Shown here: positions 49,273 through 56,806 of the stretch, in pieces
Numbering within the stretch: position 1 is the first letter of the stretch
How the letters are laid out: every line of letters starts with the position of its first letter
Assembly: GCF_902497555.1 (NCBI RefSeq)
Contig: NZ_CABVGP010000001.1
Location: 2,088,501 to 2,152,500, forward strand
Direction of reading: 5' to 3'
Origin: Amycolatopsis camponoti
GTDB taxonomy: Bacteria; Actinomycetota; Actinomycetes; Mycobacteriales; Pseudonocardiaceae
DNA length: 64,000 nucleotides
Position numbers and translations under genes: made by a program
The notes under the pieces: generated by a model
What the model was told of the DNA's origin: nothing
Seen by the model: the letters and a program-made list of their open reading frames with translations, nothing else
The model's database searches: none

Positions 49273-50642
49273 TGCCCGACGACACTGTGGTGCCCGAAGA
49301 CACTGTGCCCGAGGTCCTGGACGGCGTCTGGCGCACCCTCACCGGGGAAGCGCCGGGACCGGTCGAGCTGACCGGCGCCGAAGACGTGCTGCCCGGCCCG
49401 TACCGGGTGGCGGCCGCCGCTACCGCGTCCGTTGCCGCCGCGACACTGGCGGCCGGGGAAATGCTGAAGCTGCGCGAAATCGAGCCGGGTGTCGTCACGG
49501 CGGACACGCGCCACGCGGCGGCGGCGTTCGCGAGCGAAGGGCTTTCGCGCGTCGAGGGTGCGTCGCCGGAGCCGGTGTGGGCGCCGTTGTCGGGCAACTA
49601 CCGCACGGCCGACGGCTGGGTCCGCCTGCACTGCAACTACCCGCGCCACGAAGCGGCGGTGTGCTGGGGCCTCGGCGTCCCGGGCAGCCGCGAGGCGGTG
49701 ACGAAGGCCGTCGCCGGACGCGGCGCGCGCGAGGTCGAGCACGCCGTCGTGTCGGCCGGGGGAGCGGCGGCCCAGCTGCGCTCGCCCGAGGACTGGGCCG
49801 CGCACCCGCAGGGGTCGGCCGTGGCGTCGTTGCCGTTGGTGGACCTGGCGCCGATCGGCGAGGCGCCGAAGCGGACGTTGTTCTACTCGGACCGTCCACT
49901 GGGCGGCATCCGGATCCTGGAGCTGACGCACGTGCTCGCGGGCCCGGTGGCCGGCCGGGTGCTGGCGGCGCACGGCGCCGACGTCCTGCACATCGGCGCG
50001 GCGCACCTGCCCCGCGTCGAGACTTTGGTGCGGGATACGGGACAGGGCAAGCGATCGGCGTTCGTGGCCCTGGACACCGAGGGCGGCCGCGCCCGGCTGA
50101 AGAAGCTGATCAGCCGCGCGGACGTGCTGGTGCAGTCGTTCCGCCCGGGGGCGCTTTCCCGCATCGGTTTCGGACCCTCGGAGCTGGCGGAGCTGCGGCC
50201 GGGCTTGGTGATCGCGGACCTGAGCGCGTACGGCTGGGAAGGCCCGTGGGCGAGGCGTCGCGGGTTCGACAGCCTGGTCCAGATGTCGAACGGCATGGCT
50301 TTCGGTCCCGACCCTTCGCCGCTCCCGGTCCAGGCGCTGGACCACGGAACGGGCTGGCTCGCGGCGGCGGCGGTGATGACGGCGTTGCGCCGCCAGGTAA
50401 CCGACGGCGGCACGTGGCGGGTCCGGCTGTCCCTGGCGGGAACGGGCCGATGGCTGGATTCGTTGGGGCGCAAGGAACCCGCGGCGGTTGCCGCGGACTT
50501 CACCGACCTGCTGGAGGAGACGGACAGCGGCTACGGCCGGCTGACGCGGGTCCGGATGGCCGGCGGATTGCCGGGAGCGGAGCCGCACTGGGACTTCGGG
50601 ACGCGGCTGCCCGGAGTCGACAAACCGACTTGGACGCCCTGA
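49272..50642 (+). CDS. CaiB/BaiF-type (class III) CoA-transferase
   Basis: 456 residues; the GTG start shares its first base with the chdC stop (TAGTG). The first 200 residues are a partial-copy-like domain (SGNYRTADGWVRLHCNYPRHEAA). The canonical part is at 210-440: GIRILELTHVLAGPVAGRVLAAHGADVL, then RLKKLISRADVLVQSFRPGALSRIGF and LVIADLSAYGWEGPWA. Class III transferases move CoA between acids by an aspartyl thioester. The donor and acceptor are unknown. Its coupling to the heme genes looks positional. Confidence 0.87.
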   Translation: MPDDTVVPEDTVPEVLDGVWRTLTGEAPGPVELTGAEDVLPGPYRVAAAATASVAAATLAAGEMLKLREIEPGVVTADTRHAAAAFASEGLSRVEGASPEPVWAPLSGNYRTADGWVRLHCNYPRHEAAVCWGLGVPGSREAVTKAVAGRGAREVEHAVVSAGGAAAQLRSPEDWAAHPQGSAVASLPLVDLAPIGEAPKRTLFYSDRPLGGIRILELTHVLAGPVAGRVLAAHGADVLHIGAAHLPRVETLVRDTGQGKRSAFVALDTEGGRARLKKLISRADVLVQSFRPGALSRIGFGPSELAELRPGLVIADLSAYGWEGPWARRRGFDSLVQMSNGMAFGPDPSPLPVQALDHGTGWLAAAAVMTALRRQVTDGGTWRVRLSLAGTGRWLDSLGRKEPAAVAADFTDLLEETDSGYGRLTRVRMAGGLPGAEPHWDFGTRLPGVDKPTWTP

Positions 50643-50655
50643 CTCTGCGGGTGCT

Positions 50656-50840
50656 GAGGCAGCCCGGCTTGTTGAGTCGGTTCGTTCGGACGCAGCCCGG
50701 CTTGTGCTGAGCAGGCTCGCTCGGACGCAGACTGGCTTGCGCTGGGCAGGCTCGCTCGAACGCGGTCCGCCCTGACTTTGCTTGCGCGGTCGCAGCCCGC
50801 CCCGACCCCGCCCGCCCGGACGCAGCCCGCCCATCCCGGG
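50656..50840. repeat. degenerate tandem repeat, units of about 30-35 bp
   Basis: About six imperfect copies of a unit beginning GACGCAGCCCGGCTTG and ending GCTCGCTCG run directly after the CoA-transferase stop. Copies 2 and 3 are 35 bp and most alike; later copies shorten to about 30 bp and drift to CCCGCCCCGACC. The rest of the 377-bp gap between the convergent genes holds no gene. Confidence 0.7.
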
Positions 50841-50899
50841 GGGTGCCCCCGCATCCAGTTTACCGGCGAGGTCCGACGAACAGCCCGGTCCGAGCTTGG

Positions 50900-50926
50900 T
50901 TGTCCACAAGTCGGCCGGCTTGTGGA
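50900..50926. promoter_or_regulatory. DnaA-box-like motif in an 8-bp hairpin
   Basis: TTGTCCACA at 50900-50908 equals the actinobacterial DnaA-box consensus. TCCACAAG (50903-50910) and CTTGTGGA (50919-50926) form a perfect 8-bp stem with loop TCGGCCGG. It lies in the gap between convergent genes, so it could equally be the terminator for the SCO6045-like gene. There is one box only, which does not make an origin. Confidence 0.4.
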
Positions 50927-51019
50927 TGCGACGCGGCACGGGACTTCGCGACCTGGCTGCCGAGATTTGCCAACCGCAGTCACCGCCGTCGACCCCGCAC
51001 CGCCGTCGAACCCGCGCCG

Positions 51020-51358
51020 TCACCTCCGCCGGAGGCGGGAAACCCACCCCCGCCGAGGCTTCGCCACGTGCCCACCCTCGATCAGCCACTCCACGAACGC
51101 GTCGGCATAAGCCCCCGACCGCTCGGCATCCCGCTTGGGTCGCCCCGCGGCGAACTCCGCGAACAGCGGGCCGAACCGCTCCCCGAGCTGCTCCGCCAGC
51201 TCGGGACGCTGATAAGCCAGCACCCGCCCGTGCTTGCGCCGCAGCACCTGGGCCTCCACCCGCAACCGCGCGGTGTCGAAACCCGGAGGCGCCGGCCCGT
51301 CGGCCAGCAACGCCCGGAGCAGCGCTGCCTGCTGGGCGGCCAGGTCCACCCGGCTCAC
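51020..51358 (-). CDS. small SCO6045-like protein, putative MNIO partner
   Basis: 112 residues from GTG 51358. Mostly helical, with no cysteine: DLAAQQAALLRALLADGPAP, FDTARLRVEAQVLRRKHGRV, LAEQLGERFGPLFAEFA and YADAFVEWLIEGGH. It resembles the C-terminal SCO6045-type domain that accompanies DUF692 proteins in actinobacteria. Other MNIO enzymes need a separate partner protein that binds the substrate leader, so such a role is plausible. Its start lies within a 77-bp tandem duplication of the junction with the DUF692 gene. Confidence 0.72.
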   Translation of the reverse strand: MSRVDLAAQQAALLRALLADGPAPPGFDTARLRVEAQVLRRKHGRVLAYQRPELAEQLGERFGPLFAEFAAGRPKRDAERSGAYADAFVEWLIEGGHVAKPRRGWVSRLRRR

Positions 51359-51464
51359 CCCGTCACCGCCGCTCGTAGGGCGGCCAGGCACCCCGTCACC
51401 GCCGCCTGCTGGGCGGCCAGCTCCGCCCGGCTCACCCCGTCACCGCCGCTCGCAGGGCCGCCAG
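51324..51464. repeat. 77-bp-offset direct duplication at the DUF692 / SCO6045-like gene junction
   Basis: The 64-bp segments 51324-51387 and 51401-51464 are near-identical direct copies (offset 77 bp, a few mismatches). Each copy contains the overlap GTGA, where a TGA stop shares bases with a GTG start. Copy 2 supplies the real DUF692 stop (51432-51434); copy 1 supplies the start of the small gene (51358). Between them a 26-residue frame runs from GTG 51435 to TGA 51355, reading VSRAELAAQQAA at its start. Confidence 0.88.
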
Positions 51465-52232
51465 CTCCGCGGCCAGCTCGTCGTCGGTCGGGTAGTCGTC
51501 GTCGCGTTCCAGCAGCACCCCCGGGGGATCCGTCCGGCGGCGGAGCTCGGCGAGCAGCGACAGGACCTCCGGCAGCACCGGGTGGGCGTGGGTGTCGTGG
51601 TAGACGCCGTCGCGCTCGATGCCGCCCGCCATGTGCACGTACGCCAGCCGCTCCCACGGGATGCCGTCGAGGAACGCCACCGGGTCGGTGCCGATGTTGC
51701 GGGCGTTGGCGTACAGGTTCGCGACGTCGATGATCAGCAGGCAGTCCGTCCGCTCGGTCAGCTCGGTGAGGAACTGCTCCTCGGTCAGCTCCGCGGACGG
51801 CCAGTCCAGCACCGCGGCGATGTTCTCCAGCGCGAACGGGACGTCCACGATGGACTGGGCGAGCCGGACGTTGGCCACCAGCACGTCCAGCGCTTCGCGG
51901 GTGCGGGGGAGCGGCATCAGGTGACCCGAGTCGAGCCCGCCCGCGCGCACGAAGCACACGTGGTCGCTGACCAGCGGCGCGTCCACGGCCCGCGCGATCT
52001 CCGCGAGGTGCTGGACGCGCCCGGTGTCCAGGGGCTCGGCCCCGCCCAGGGACAGGGACACCGCGTGCGGAAGCACCGGCATTCCCCGCTTCCGCAGCGC
52101 TTTCAGGGTTTCCGGGAGGTGGTCGGCGTGCAGGTTCTCGGCGACCACCTCCACCCAGTCGACGCCGGGCAGGCGGGCGATGGACAGGTCCAGCTCGTGC
52201 CGCCAGCCGATCCCGATGCCGAGCTCACCCAC
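51432..52232 (-). CDS. DUF692 protein, multinuclear non-heme iron oxidase (MNIO) family
   Basis: 266 residues from GTG 52232, overlapping the upstream stop by 8 bp. TIM-barrel family with the full ligand set visible in order: GIGIGWR, VEVVAENLHAD, VLPHAVSLSLGG, LVSDHVCF, ALENIA, LLIIDVANLYANARN, AYVHMAGG, YHDTHAHPVL and LLERDDDYP. Known members (MbnB, TglH, ChrH) use two or three irons to modify cysteine in peptides made by ribosomes. Immediately upstream lie two membrane proteins with cysteine-rich tails, the apparent substrates, and downstream a candidate partner. About 7 of 7 expected metal-ligand positions look intact. Confidence 0.9.
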   Translation of the reverse strand: MGELGIGIGWRHELDLSIARLPGVDWVEVVAENLHADHLPETLKALRKRGMPVLPHAVSLSLGGAEPLDTGRVQHLAEIARAVDAPLVSDHVCFVRAGGLDSGHLMPLPRTREALDVLVANVRLAQSIVDVPFALENIAAVLDWPSAELTEEQFLTELTERTDCLLIIDVANLYANARNIGTDPVAFLDGIPWERLAYVHMAGGIERDGVYHDTHAHPVLPEVLSLLAELRRRTDPPGVLLERDDDYPTDDELAAELAALRAAVTG

Positions 52233-53145
52233 CGCAGCCCCCTCCGCCGCACGAAGAGCCGCCGCCGCAGGACGAGCCGCTGCTGCACGAAGACCCGCTG
52301 CTGCACGACGAGCTCGAGCACGAGGACCCGCCCGACGAACCGCCGCCGCCGAAGGAGCCCGCGGGCGGCATCAGCGCCGCGCTCAGCTCCTCGTCCGGGT
52401 ACATCGCCCAGCCGCCGAGCGCGACCGCGGCCACGGCGCCGCCGAGCAGCACGCCGCCCGCCAGCATCCCGGCCGGCACCGGGCCGCTCGCCGCGGCCCG
52501 CGCCTGCCCGAGCAGGCGGTGCCCCGCGGCCGACGGCTGCCGGGCCCCGGTCTTCGACCGCCGGACCGCGGCCACGATCGTCAGCACGGCCGCGACCAGC
52601 ACCAGGAACACCAGGACCCCGACCGGCCGGCCGAGCGAGATGCCGTTGACCAGCCGCACCAGGCCGAGCACCAGCACGGCCAGCTGCAGGACGAGCCCGA
52701 ACGTCCGGGCCTGCCGCTTCGCGGCCACCGACGCCAGGAGCCCCCGCTGCTCGAGGCCCTCTTCCAGGGTCCGCATCGCCGCCGACCGGCGGCCGTGGCC
52801 CCGCAGCGTCGCCGTGGTCTTCAGCTGCGCCGCGTCGAAGATCGCCTGCTCCAGCGGTTCGGACGGCCGCGTGCCGGCCTGGCTGATCTGCTTGTAGCTG
52901 TTGACGCGCAGCTGTCCGCGCTCCACCAGCGCCGCGATCGCCGCGTCGGAGGCCCGGTCGGGGCCGCCCGCGAGGAACGCGAGCTGGTAAACGGTCGGCG
53001 GCGGGCCGGGACGCTCGTTGTCCGCCCGCAGCGCGCGGCTCGAGACGACTCCGCTCACGATGACGCGGATCAGCAGCACCGCGCCGAGCAGTGCGATGTA
53101 GAGGACCACGAAATCCGGTCCAGAGATGCCCCACGGGTCGTCCAT
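52225..53145 (-). CDS. TIGR04222-type membrane protein A with a 6-Cys Gly/Ser tail
   Basis: 306 residues from ATG 53145. A helix at 10-32, a cytoplasmic domain at 45-140 (YQLAFLAGGPDRASDAAIAAL), two helices near 147-195, then a helix near 222-245 (MLAGGVLLGGAVAAVALGGW). From about 264 the tail is Gly/Ser only, with cysteines at about 276, 281, 287, 293, 299 and 304 and a final GCGG. The regular 5-6 residue cysteine spacing is unusual for a structured domain and looks like a modification or cross-linking segment. It overlaps the DUF692 start, so the two are coupled. Confidence 0.82.
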   Translation of the reverse strand: MDDPWGISGPDFVVLYIALLGAVLLIRVIVSGVVSSRALRADNERPGPPPTVYQLAFLAGGPDRASDAAIAALVERGQLRVNSYKQISQAGTRPSEPLEQAIFDAAQLKTTATLRGHGRRSAAMRTLEEGLEQRGLLASVAAKRQARTFGLVLQLAVLVLGLVRLVNGISLGRPVGVLVFLVLVAAVLTIVAAVRRSKTGARQPSAAGHRLLGQARAAASGPVPAGMLAGGVLLGGAVAAVALGGWAMYPDEELSAALMPPAGSFGGGGSSGGSSCSSSSCSSGSSCSSGSSCGGGSSCGGGGCGG

Positions 53146-53211
53146 CGCCCGTCTCCCCTCACTGAGTTGCGGTTACCGTAGCTGTGAGACGCGGGTGCTC
53201 GCGTCGGCGTT

Positions 53212-54129
53212 TCAACCGCCGCAGCCCCCGCCGCCACCGCCTCCGCAGCCGCCCCCGCCGCCACCGCCGCAAGAGCTGCCACCGCTCGCTCCACTGCAGG
53301 AGCTGCCGCCGTAGTAGCCGGCGAACCCGCCACCGCCGCCGGCCGCCGCCCACCGGCCGCGGCGGCTGTGGGCACGGGACGTCGACACCACCGTGGAGCG
53401 GCTGACGGCCAGCCGGACGTCCTTGTCGGGGTGGCCGCCGAACCCGCCGACGGCGACCGCGCCCGCCGGGCCGGACGTCAGCGAGCCGGCGCGCTCGGCC
53501 TCGCCCGCCGCGGCCCGCCCGGCGGTGGTGGCCTTGACCTCGGAGGGGTTCGCGGCCCGGGTCGTGACGAAGATGGCCGCGACCAGGCCGAGCAGCAGCA
53601 GGCCCACCAGGAAGCCGACGGGGTGCCCGGTGGAGCTGCCGGCGATCAGCCGGAGAATCCCGAAGACGAGCAGCACCCAGTACGCGACGGCGGTGAACAC
53701 CCAGGTCCGGCGGATCTTCCCCGCGTCGACGAGCAGGCCGCGCGCGACCAGGCCGTTTTCCAGGTCGGCCAGCGCGGGGTGGTGCAGCACTTCACGGCTC
53801 ACCGAAGCGACGGCGGTGCCGGTCTTGCTGATCCGCGTCAGGGCGGCGCGGCCCAGGTCGTCCGGCGCGCTGCCCCGGACGCGGTGCACGCGGCCGGTGC
53901 CGTCCATCCGGATGGTCTGGCGCTCCAGCAGGCGCGCGACGACGAACTCGCCGGCGCGCGGGCGCCCGCCGGTCAGCAGTGCGAGTTCTTCGGCCCGGTC
54001 CGGCGCGCCGCCCGCGCGGCCGCGCAGCAGCAGCTTGACGCGCACCGCGGCGTAGAGCGCGGGTACGAGCAGGAGGCCCAGGTAGAGGCCTGTGAACAGC
54101 GGTCCGGGAATGCCCCAGGTGTCGGTCAT
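53212..54129 (-). CDS. TIGR04222-type membrane protein B with a 4-Cys Gly tail
   Basis: 305 residues from ATG 54129, a paralogue of the next gene: both begin M-x-D-x-WGI-x-GP. Helices at about 10-32, 147-165 and 172-192; a cytoplasmic domain between the first two (ELALLTGGRPRAGEFVVARLL). The tail (about 262-305) is glycine-rich with cysteines at about 278, 287, 295 and 303 and the same final GCGG. Cysteine spacing is 8-9 residues instead of 5-6. It lies 66 bp upstream of copy A in the same direction and probably shares the transcript. Confidence 0.8.
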   Translation of the reverse strand: MTDTWGIPGPLFTGLYLGLLLVPALYAAVRVKLLLRGRAGGAPDRAEELALLTGGRPRAGEFVVARLLERQTIRMDGTGRVHRVRGSAPDDLGRAALTRISKTGTAVASVSREVLHHPALADLENGLVARGLLVDAGKIRRTWVFTAVAYWVLLVFGILRLIAGSSTGHPVGFLVGLLLLGLVAAIFVTTRAANPSEVKATTAGRAAAGEAERAGSLTSGPAGAVAVGGFGGHPDKDVRLAVSRSTVVSTSRAHSRRGRWAAAGGGGGFAGYYGGSSCSGASGGSSCGGGGGGGCGGGGGGGCGG

Positions 54130-54216
54130 GACGCCGCCCTCCCTCGTCCGTGTGCGGAGACTACGTCCGAGGAAGGGCGGCGGTTGTCGGCTTGAGGAGG
54201 ATTTAGGCTGGCGGTC

Positions 54217-54639
54217 CTACGACTGGGGCACCAGCTTCAGCGAAATCGAGTTGATGCAGTAGCGCTGGTCGGTCGGGGTCGCGTAGCCCTCGCCTTCGAA
54301 GACGTGCCCGAGGTGGCTGTGGCAGGAGCCGCAGAGCACCTCGATCCGCTTCATGCCCATGGTCCGGTCTTCGCGCAGCAGCACGGCGTCGGAGTCCGCC
54401 GGGTCGAAGAAGGACGGCCAGCCGCAGTGGCTCTCGAACTTCGTGTCGCTGCGGAACAGCTCGGCACCGCAGGCGCGGCACTCGTAGCTGCCGGTCGTCT
54501 GCGTGTCGGTGTATTCGCCGGTGAACGGCCGTTCGGTGCCGGCCTGGCGGAGTACGGCGTACTCCTCCGGGCTCAGCTCTTCCCGCCATTCCTGCTCGGA
54601 CTTCACGACGCGTGGGGTGGCGCCGACAACGGGTTTCAT
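54217..54639 (-). CDS. msrB: peptide-methionine (R)-S-oxide reductase MsrB
   Basis: 140 residues from ATG 54639; an in-frame GTG at 54657 is possible. Zinc-binding pairs are in ECRACGAELF and LCGSCHSHLGH, the catalytic cysteine in QRYCINSISL near the end, and the HCGWPSFF substrate loop near 80. It reduces methionine-R-sulfoxide in proteins. It corresponds to Rv2674 and is 87 bp upstream of the TIGR04222 genes on the same strand, so readthrough into the Cys-rich locus is possible. Confidence 0.94.
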   Translation of the reverse strand: MKPVVGATPRVVKSEQEWREELSPEEYAVLRQAGTERPFTGEYTDTQTTGSYECRACGAELFRSDTKFESHCGWPSFFDPADSDAVLLREDRTMGMKRIEVLCGSCHSHLGHVFEGEGYATPTDQRYCINSISLKLVPQS

Positions 54640-54658
54640 ACCTTTCACCCGGTCCACG

Positions 54659-54964
54659 TTACGCCGCGAGCCACGCCAGGGCGTGCACGACGATGTCCCA
54701 TGCGGCGACTATCACGCCGAGCACGATGAGCACGACGATGAAGGCCGACACCCAGTAGCGCAGCCCGCCGAGGCGGTTGCTGGAGTCGGCGAAGTCGGCC
54801 ACGCCGTCCAGCGCGGCTTCGATCGTGTAGTTGGGACCGGAGCGCTCGATCCGGTCGAGGTGCTCGGCGAACGCGAGCGCCTCCGGGTCGTACGGATCCA
54901 GGCCGACCAGGTCCTCGTGGAAGCGAGGATTCTGGCCCGGCAGCGAAGCTCCGTTGTCGGCCAT
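54659..54964 (-). CDS. small single-helix membrane protein
   Basis: 101 residues from ATG 54964. Acidic N-terminal half (NPRFHEDLVGLDPYDPEALAF) and one long hydrophobic segment (LRYWVSAFIVVLIVLGVIVAAWDIVVHALA) followed by only a few residues. It is a typical tail-anchored topology with the N-terminus in the cytoplasm. No family is recognised. The stop is 20 bp before the msrB start, so the two are probably cotranscribed. Confidence 0.65.
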   Translation of the reverse strand: MADNGASLPGQNPRFHEDLVGLDPYDPEALAFAEHLDRIERSGPNYTIEAALDGVADFADSSNRLGGLRYWVSAFIVVLIVLGVIVAAWDIVVHALAWLAA

Positions 54965-55044
54965 GCTTCCACGGTAGGCCATCCGCGCCCGTCAGCCCAC
55001 CAGCGGCGCGTTAAGTCTCGGAGGCGGGACGCGCTCGGCGCCCG

Positions 55045-56703
55045 TCAGGTCTGGGGGAGCCGGGTCTCGCCGGCGATCTTCAGCTGACCGCCACCGGAGT
55101 CGACCACGCGGACGACGATCTGCTGGTTCGGGGCGTCCTTGAACTTCAGCGTGATCTGGATGTCGACCGATCCGTCGTTCTCGTTGGCGCGCTTGTAGGC
55201 GTTCGCGCCGCCGTAGCTGCTCGGCACCCGCTGCGCCCAGTAGGACGCGAACTGGCCCTGGTCGCCGTACAGCGCCTGGGCGTCCGGGGTCAGCAGAGCC
55301 CAGGCCGCGGCGGCGTTGCCGACGTTGCTGTAGAACTCGATGACCCGGTTCCCGGCGGGCTGCCACTCGACCTTGCCGTTCGAGGCGACCGGTTGCTGGG
55401 AAGGGCTGGTCGTCGGGCTGGGCGGAGGGGTGGATTCGACCGTCACCGGCGCCTTGGGCGTCGACTGGGCCGCTTGGGTGCCACCGCCGCCCCCGCCGGA
55501 GTTCAGCACCAGGAAGACGATGACCGCGACCACGACGACCGCGGCGCCACCCCCGGCGAGCAGCGCGTACTTGCGCTTGTTGTCCGGCTTCGAGGTGTTC
55601 GACGAGTACTGCGGGGCCCTGGCCGTCGGCGCGGCCGCGGGCATCGGTCTCGGCGGGGTGTTCGGCGGCGCGGCCGGGGACCGCATCGGCATGAACGCCG
55701 CGGTCGGACGCGGCGGGTTCGACGCCGCCTTGTTCGCCGGCACCGGCGTACCGACCGGCGGCGACGGCGGCGCGGGCTGGTCGGTGCGCTGCCACGGCGG
55801 GCGCTCGCCGCTCTCGGCGGGTGCGGCGGGCTTGCGGCCCGAGTTGCCCGAGAGCAGCGGCGGGGACGCCGACATGCCGCCGGGCTCGGTGCGGGCCAGC
55901 GCGGCCAGCCGCTCGCGGGCTTCGGCCATGCTCGGCCGCTCGCCCGGCTCGCTGCGCAGCAGGCTCATCAGCAGCGCGGTGGCCGCGCCCGCCTGCACCG
56001 GCGGGTTGATCTGGCCGTTCGCCGCCGCGTACAGCAGCGCGAGCTGGTTGGTGGTGTTGCCGTACGGCGTGGTGCCCTCGATCGCCTGGTAGAGGGTCGC
56101 GCCGAGGGCGAAGACGTCGGAGCTGGGCACCGGGTCGGCGCCGCGGGCCAGCTCGGGCGCCAGGTAGGCGGGGGTGCCGCCGATCAGGCCGGTGGCCGTC
56201 AGCGTCATGTCGCCGGCCGCGCGCGAGATGCCGAAGTCGGTGATCTTCGCGGTGCCGGTCTCGTCGATGAGGATGTTGCCGGGCTTGACGTCGCGGTGGA
56301 CGATCCCGGCCCGGTGCGCGGCGACCAGCGCGGAGGCCACCTGCTCGCCGATGCGGGCGATCCGGCCGAGCGGGAGCGTGCCCTGCTCGGAAAGGATCGT
56401 GGAGAGGCTGGGCCCGTTCAGGTACTCCATCACCAGGCACGGGTCGCCGTTGTGCTCGGCGATGTCGAACACCACGATGGCGTTCGGGTGCTGGAACCGG
56501 GCCGCGTTCTTCGCCTCGCGCATCGCGCGCTGGCGCATGTTGTCGCGTTCGGTCTCGGAGACGCCCGGCTGAGGGAGGATCTGCTTGATCGCGACGTCGC
56601 GCTCGAGGCGCACGTCAGTGGCGCGCCACACGACTCCCATGGCACCGCTACCAATGTGCTCGACGAGGCGGTAGTGCCCCGCGATCAGCTGACCGGTGTC
56701 GAT
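55045..56703 (-). CDS. transmembrane Ser/Thr protein kinase (PknB-like), non-canonical start codon
   Basis: About 552 residues if it begins at the ATC at 56703. The kinase domain has the P-loop HIGSGAMGVVW near 17, lysine in DVAIKQIL, HRDVKPGNIL near 140 and DFGISRAAGD near 160. A proline-rich linker (270-340) leads to one helix (YALLAGGGAAVVVVAVIVFLV) and an outer domain (about 410-552). The first ATG (56640) would delete the P-loop, and no ATG, GTG or TTG exists upstream before the stop at 56746. AGGAG at 56712-56716 sits 8 bases before the ATC, which suggests ATC initiation. Confidence 0.86.
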   Translation of the reverse strand: MDTGQLIAGHYRLVEHIGSGAMGVVWRATDVRLERDVAIKQILPQPGVSETERDNMRQRAMREAKNAARFQHPNAIVVFDIAEHNGDPCLVMEYLNGPSLSTILSEQGTLPLGRIARIGEQVASALVAAHRAGIVHRDVKPGNILIDETGTAKITDFGISRAAGDMTLTATGLIGGTPAYLAPELARGADPVPSSDVFALGATLYQAIEGTTPYGNTTNQLALLYAAANGQINPPVQAGAATALLMSLLRSEPGERPSMAEARERLAALARTEPGGMSASPPLLSGNSGRKPAAPAESGERPPWQRTDQPAPPSPPVGTPVPANKAASNPPRPTAAFMPMRSPAAPPNTPPRPMPAAAPTARAPQYSSNTSKPDNKRKYALLAGGGAAVVVVAVIVFLVLNSGGGGGGTQAAQSTPKAPVTVESTPPPSPTTSPSQQPVASNGKVEWQPAGNRVIEFYSNVGNAAAAWALLTPDAQALYGDQGQFASYWAQRVPSSYGGANAYKRANENDGSVDIQITLKFKDAPNQQIVVRVVDSGGGQLKIAGETRLPQT

Positions 56704-56806
56704 GGCGACTGCTCCTGACGAAATTCCCGGTGATGGTGACCCTGCTCAGCGCGTTTCCGGTTCGCGCACCCGATCGAGTGTAGCGGTCGGCCTCGTGCTG
56801 TTCGCG

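Noticed and set aside
50900..50908. DnaA box as a sign of a replication origin
   Set aside because: Only one box is present, there is no AT-rich unwinding region, and dnaA/dnaN are not nearby; similar words occur inside genes (about 29500 and 37134).
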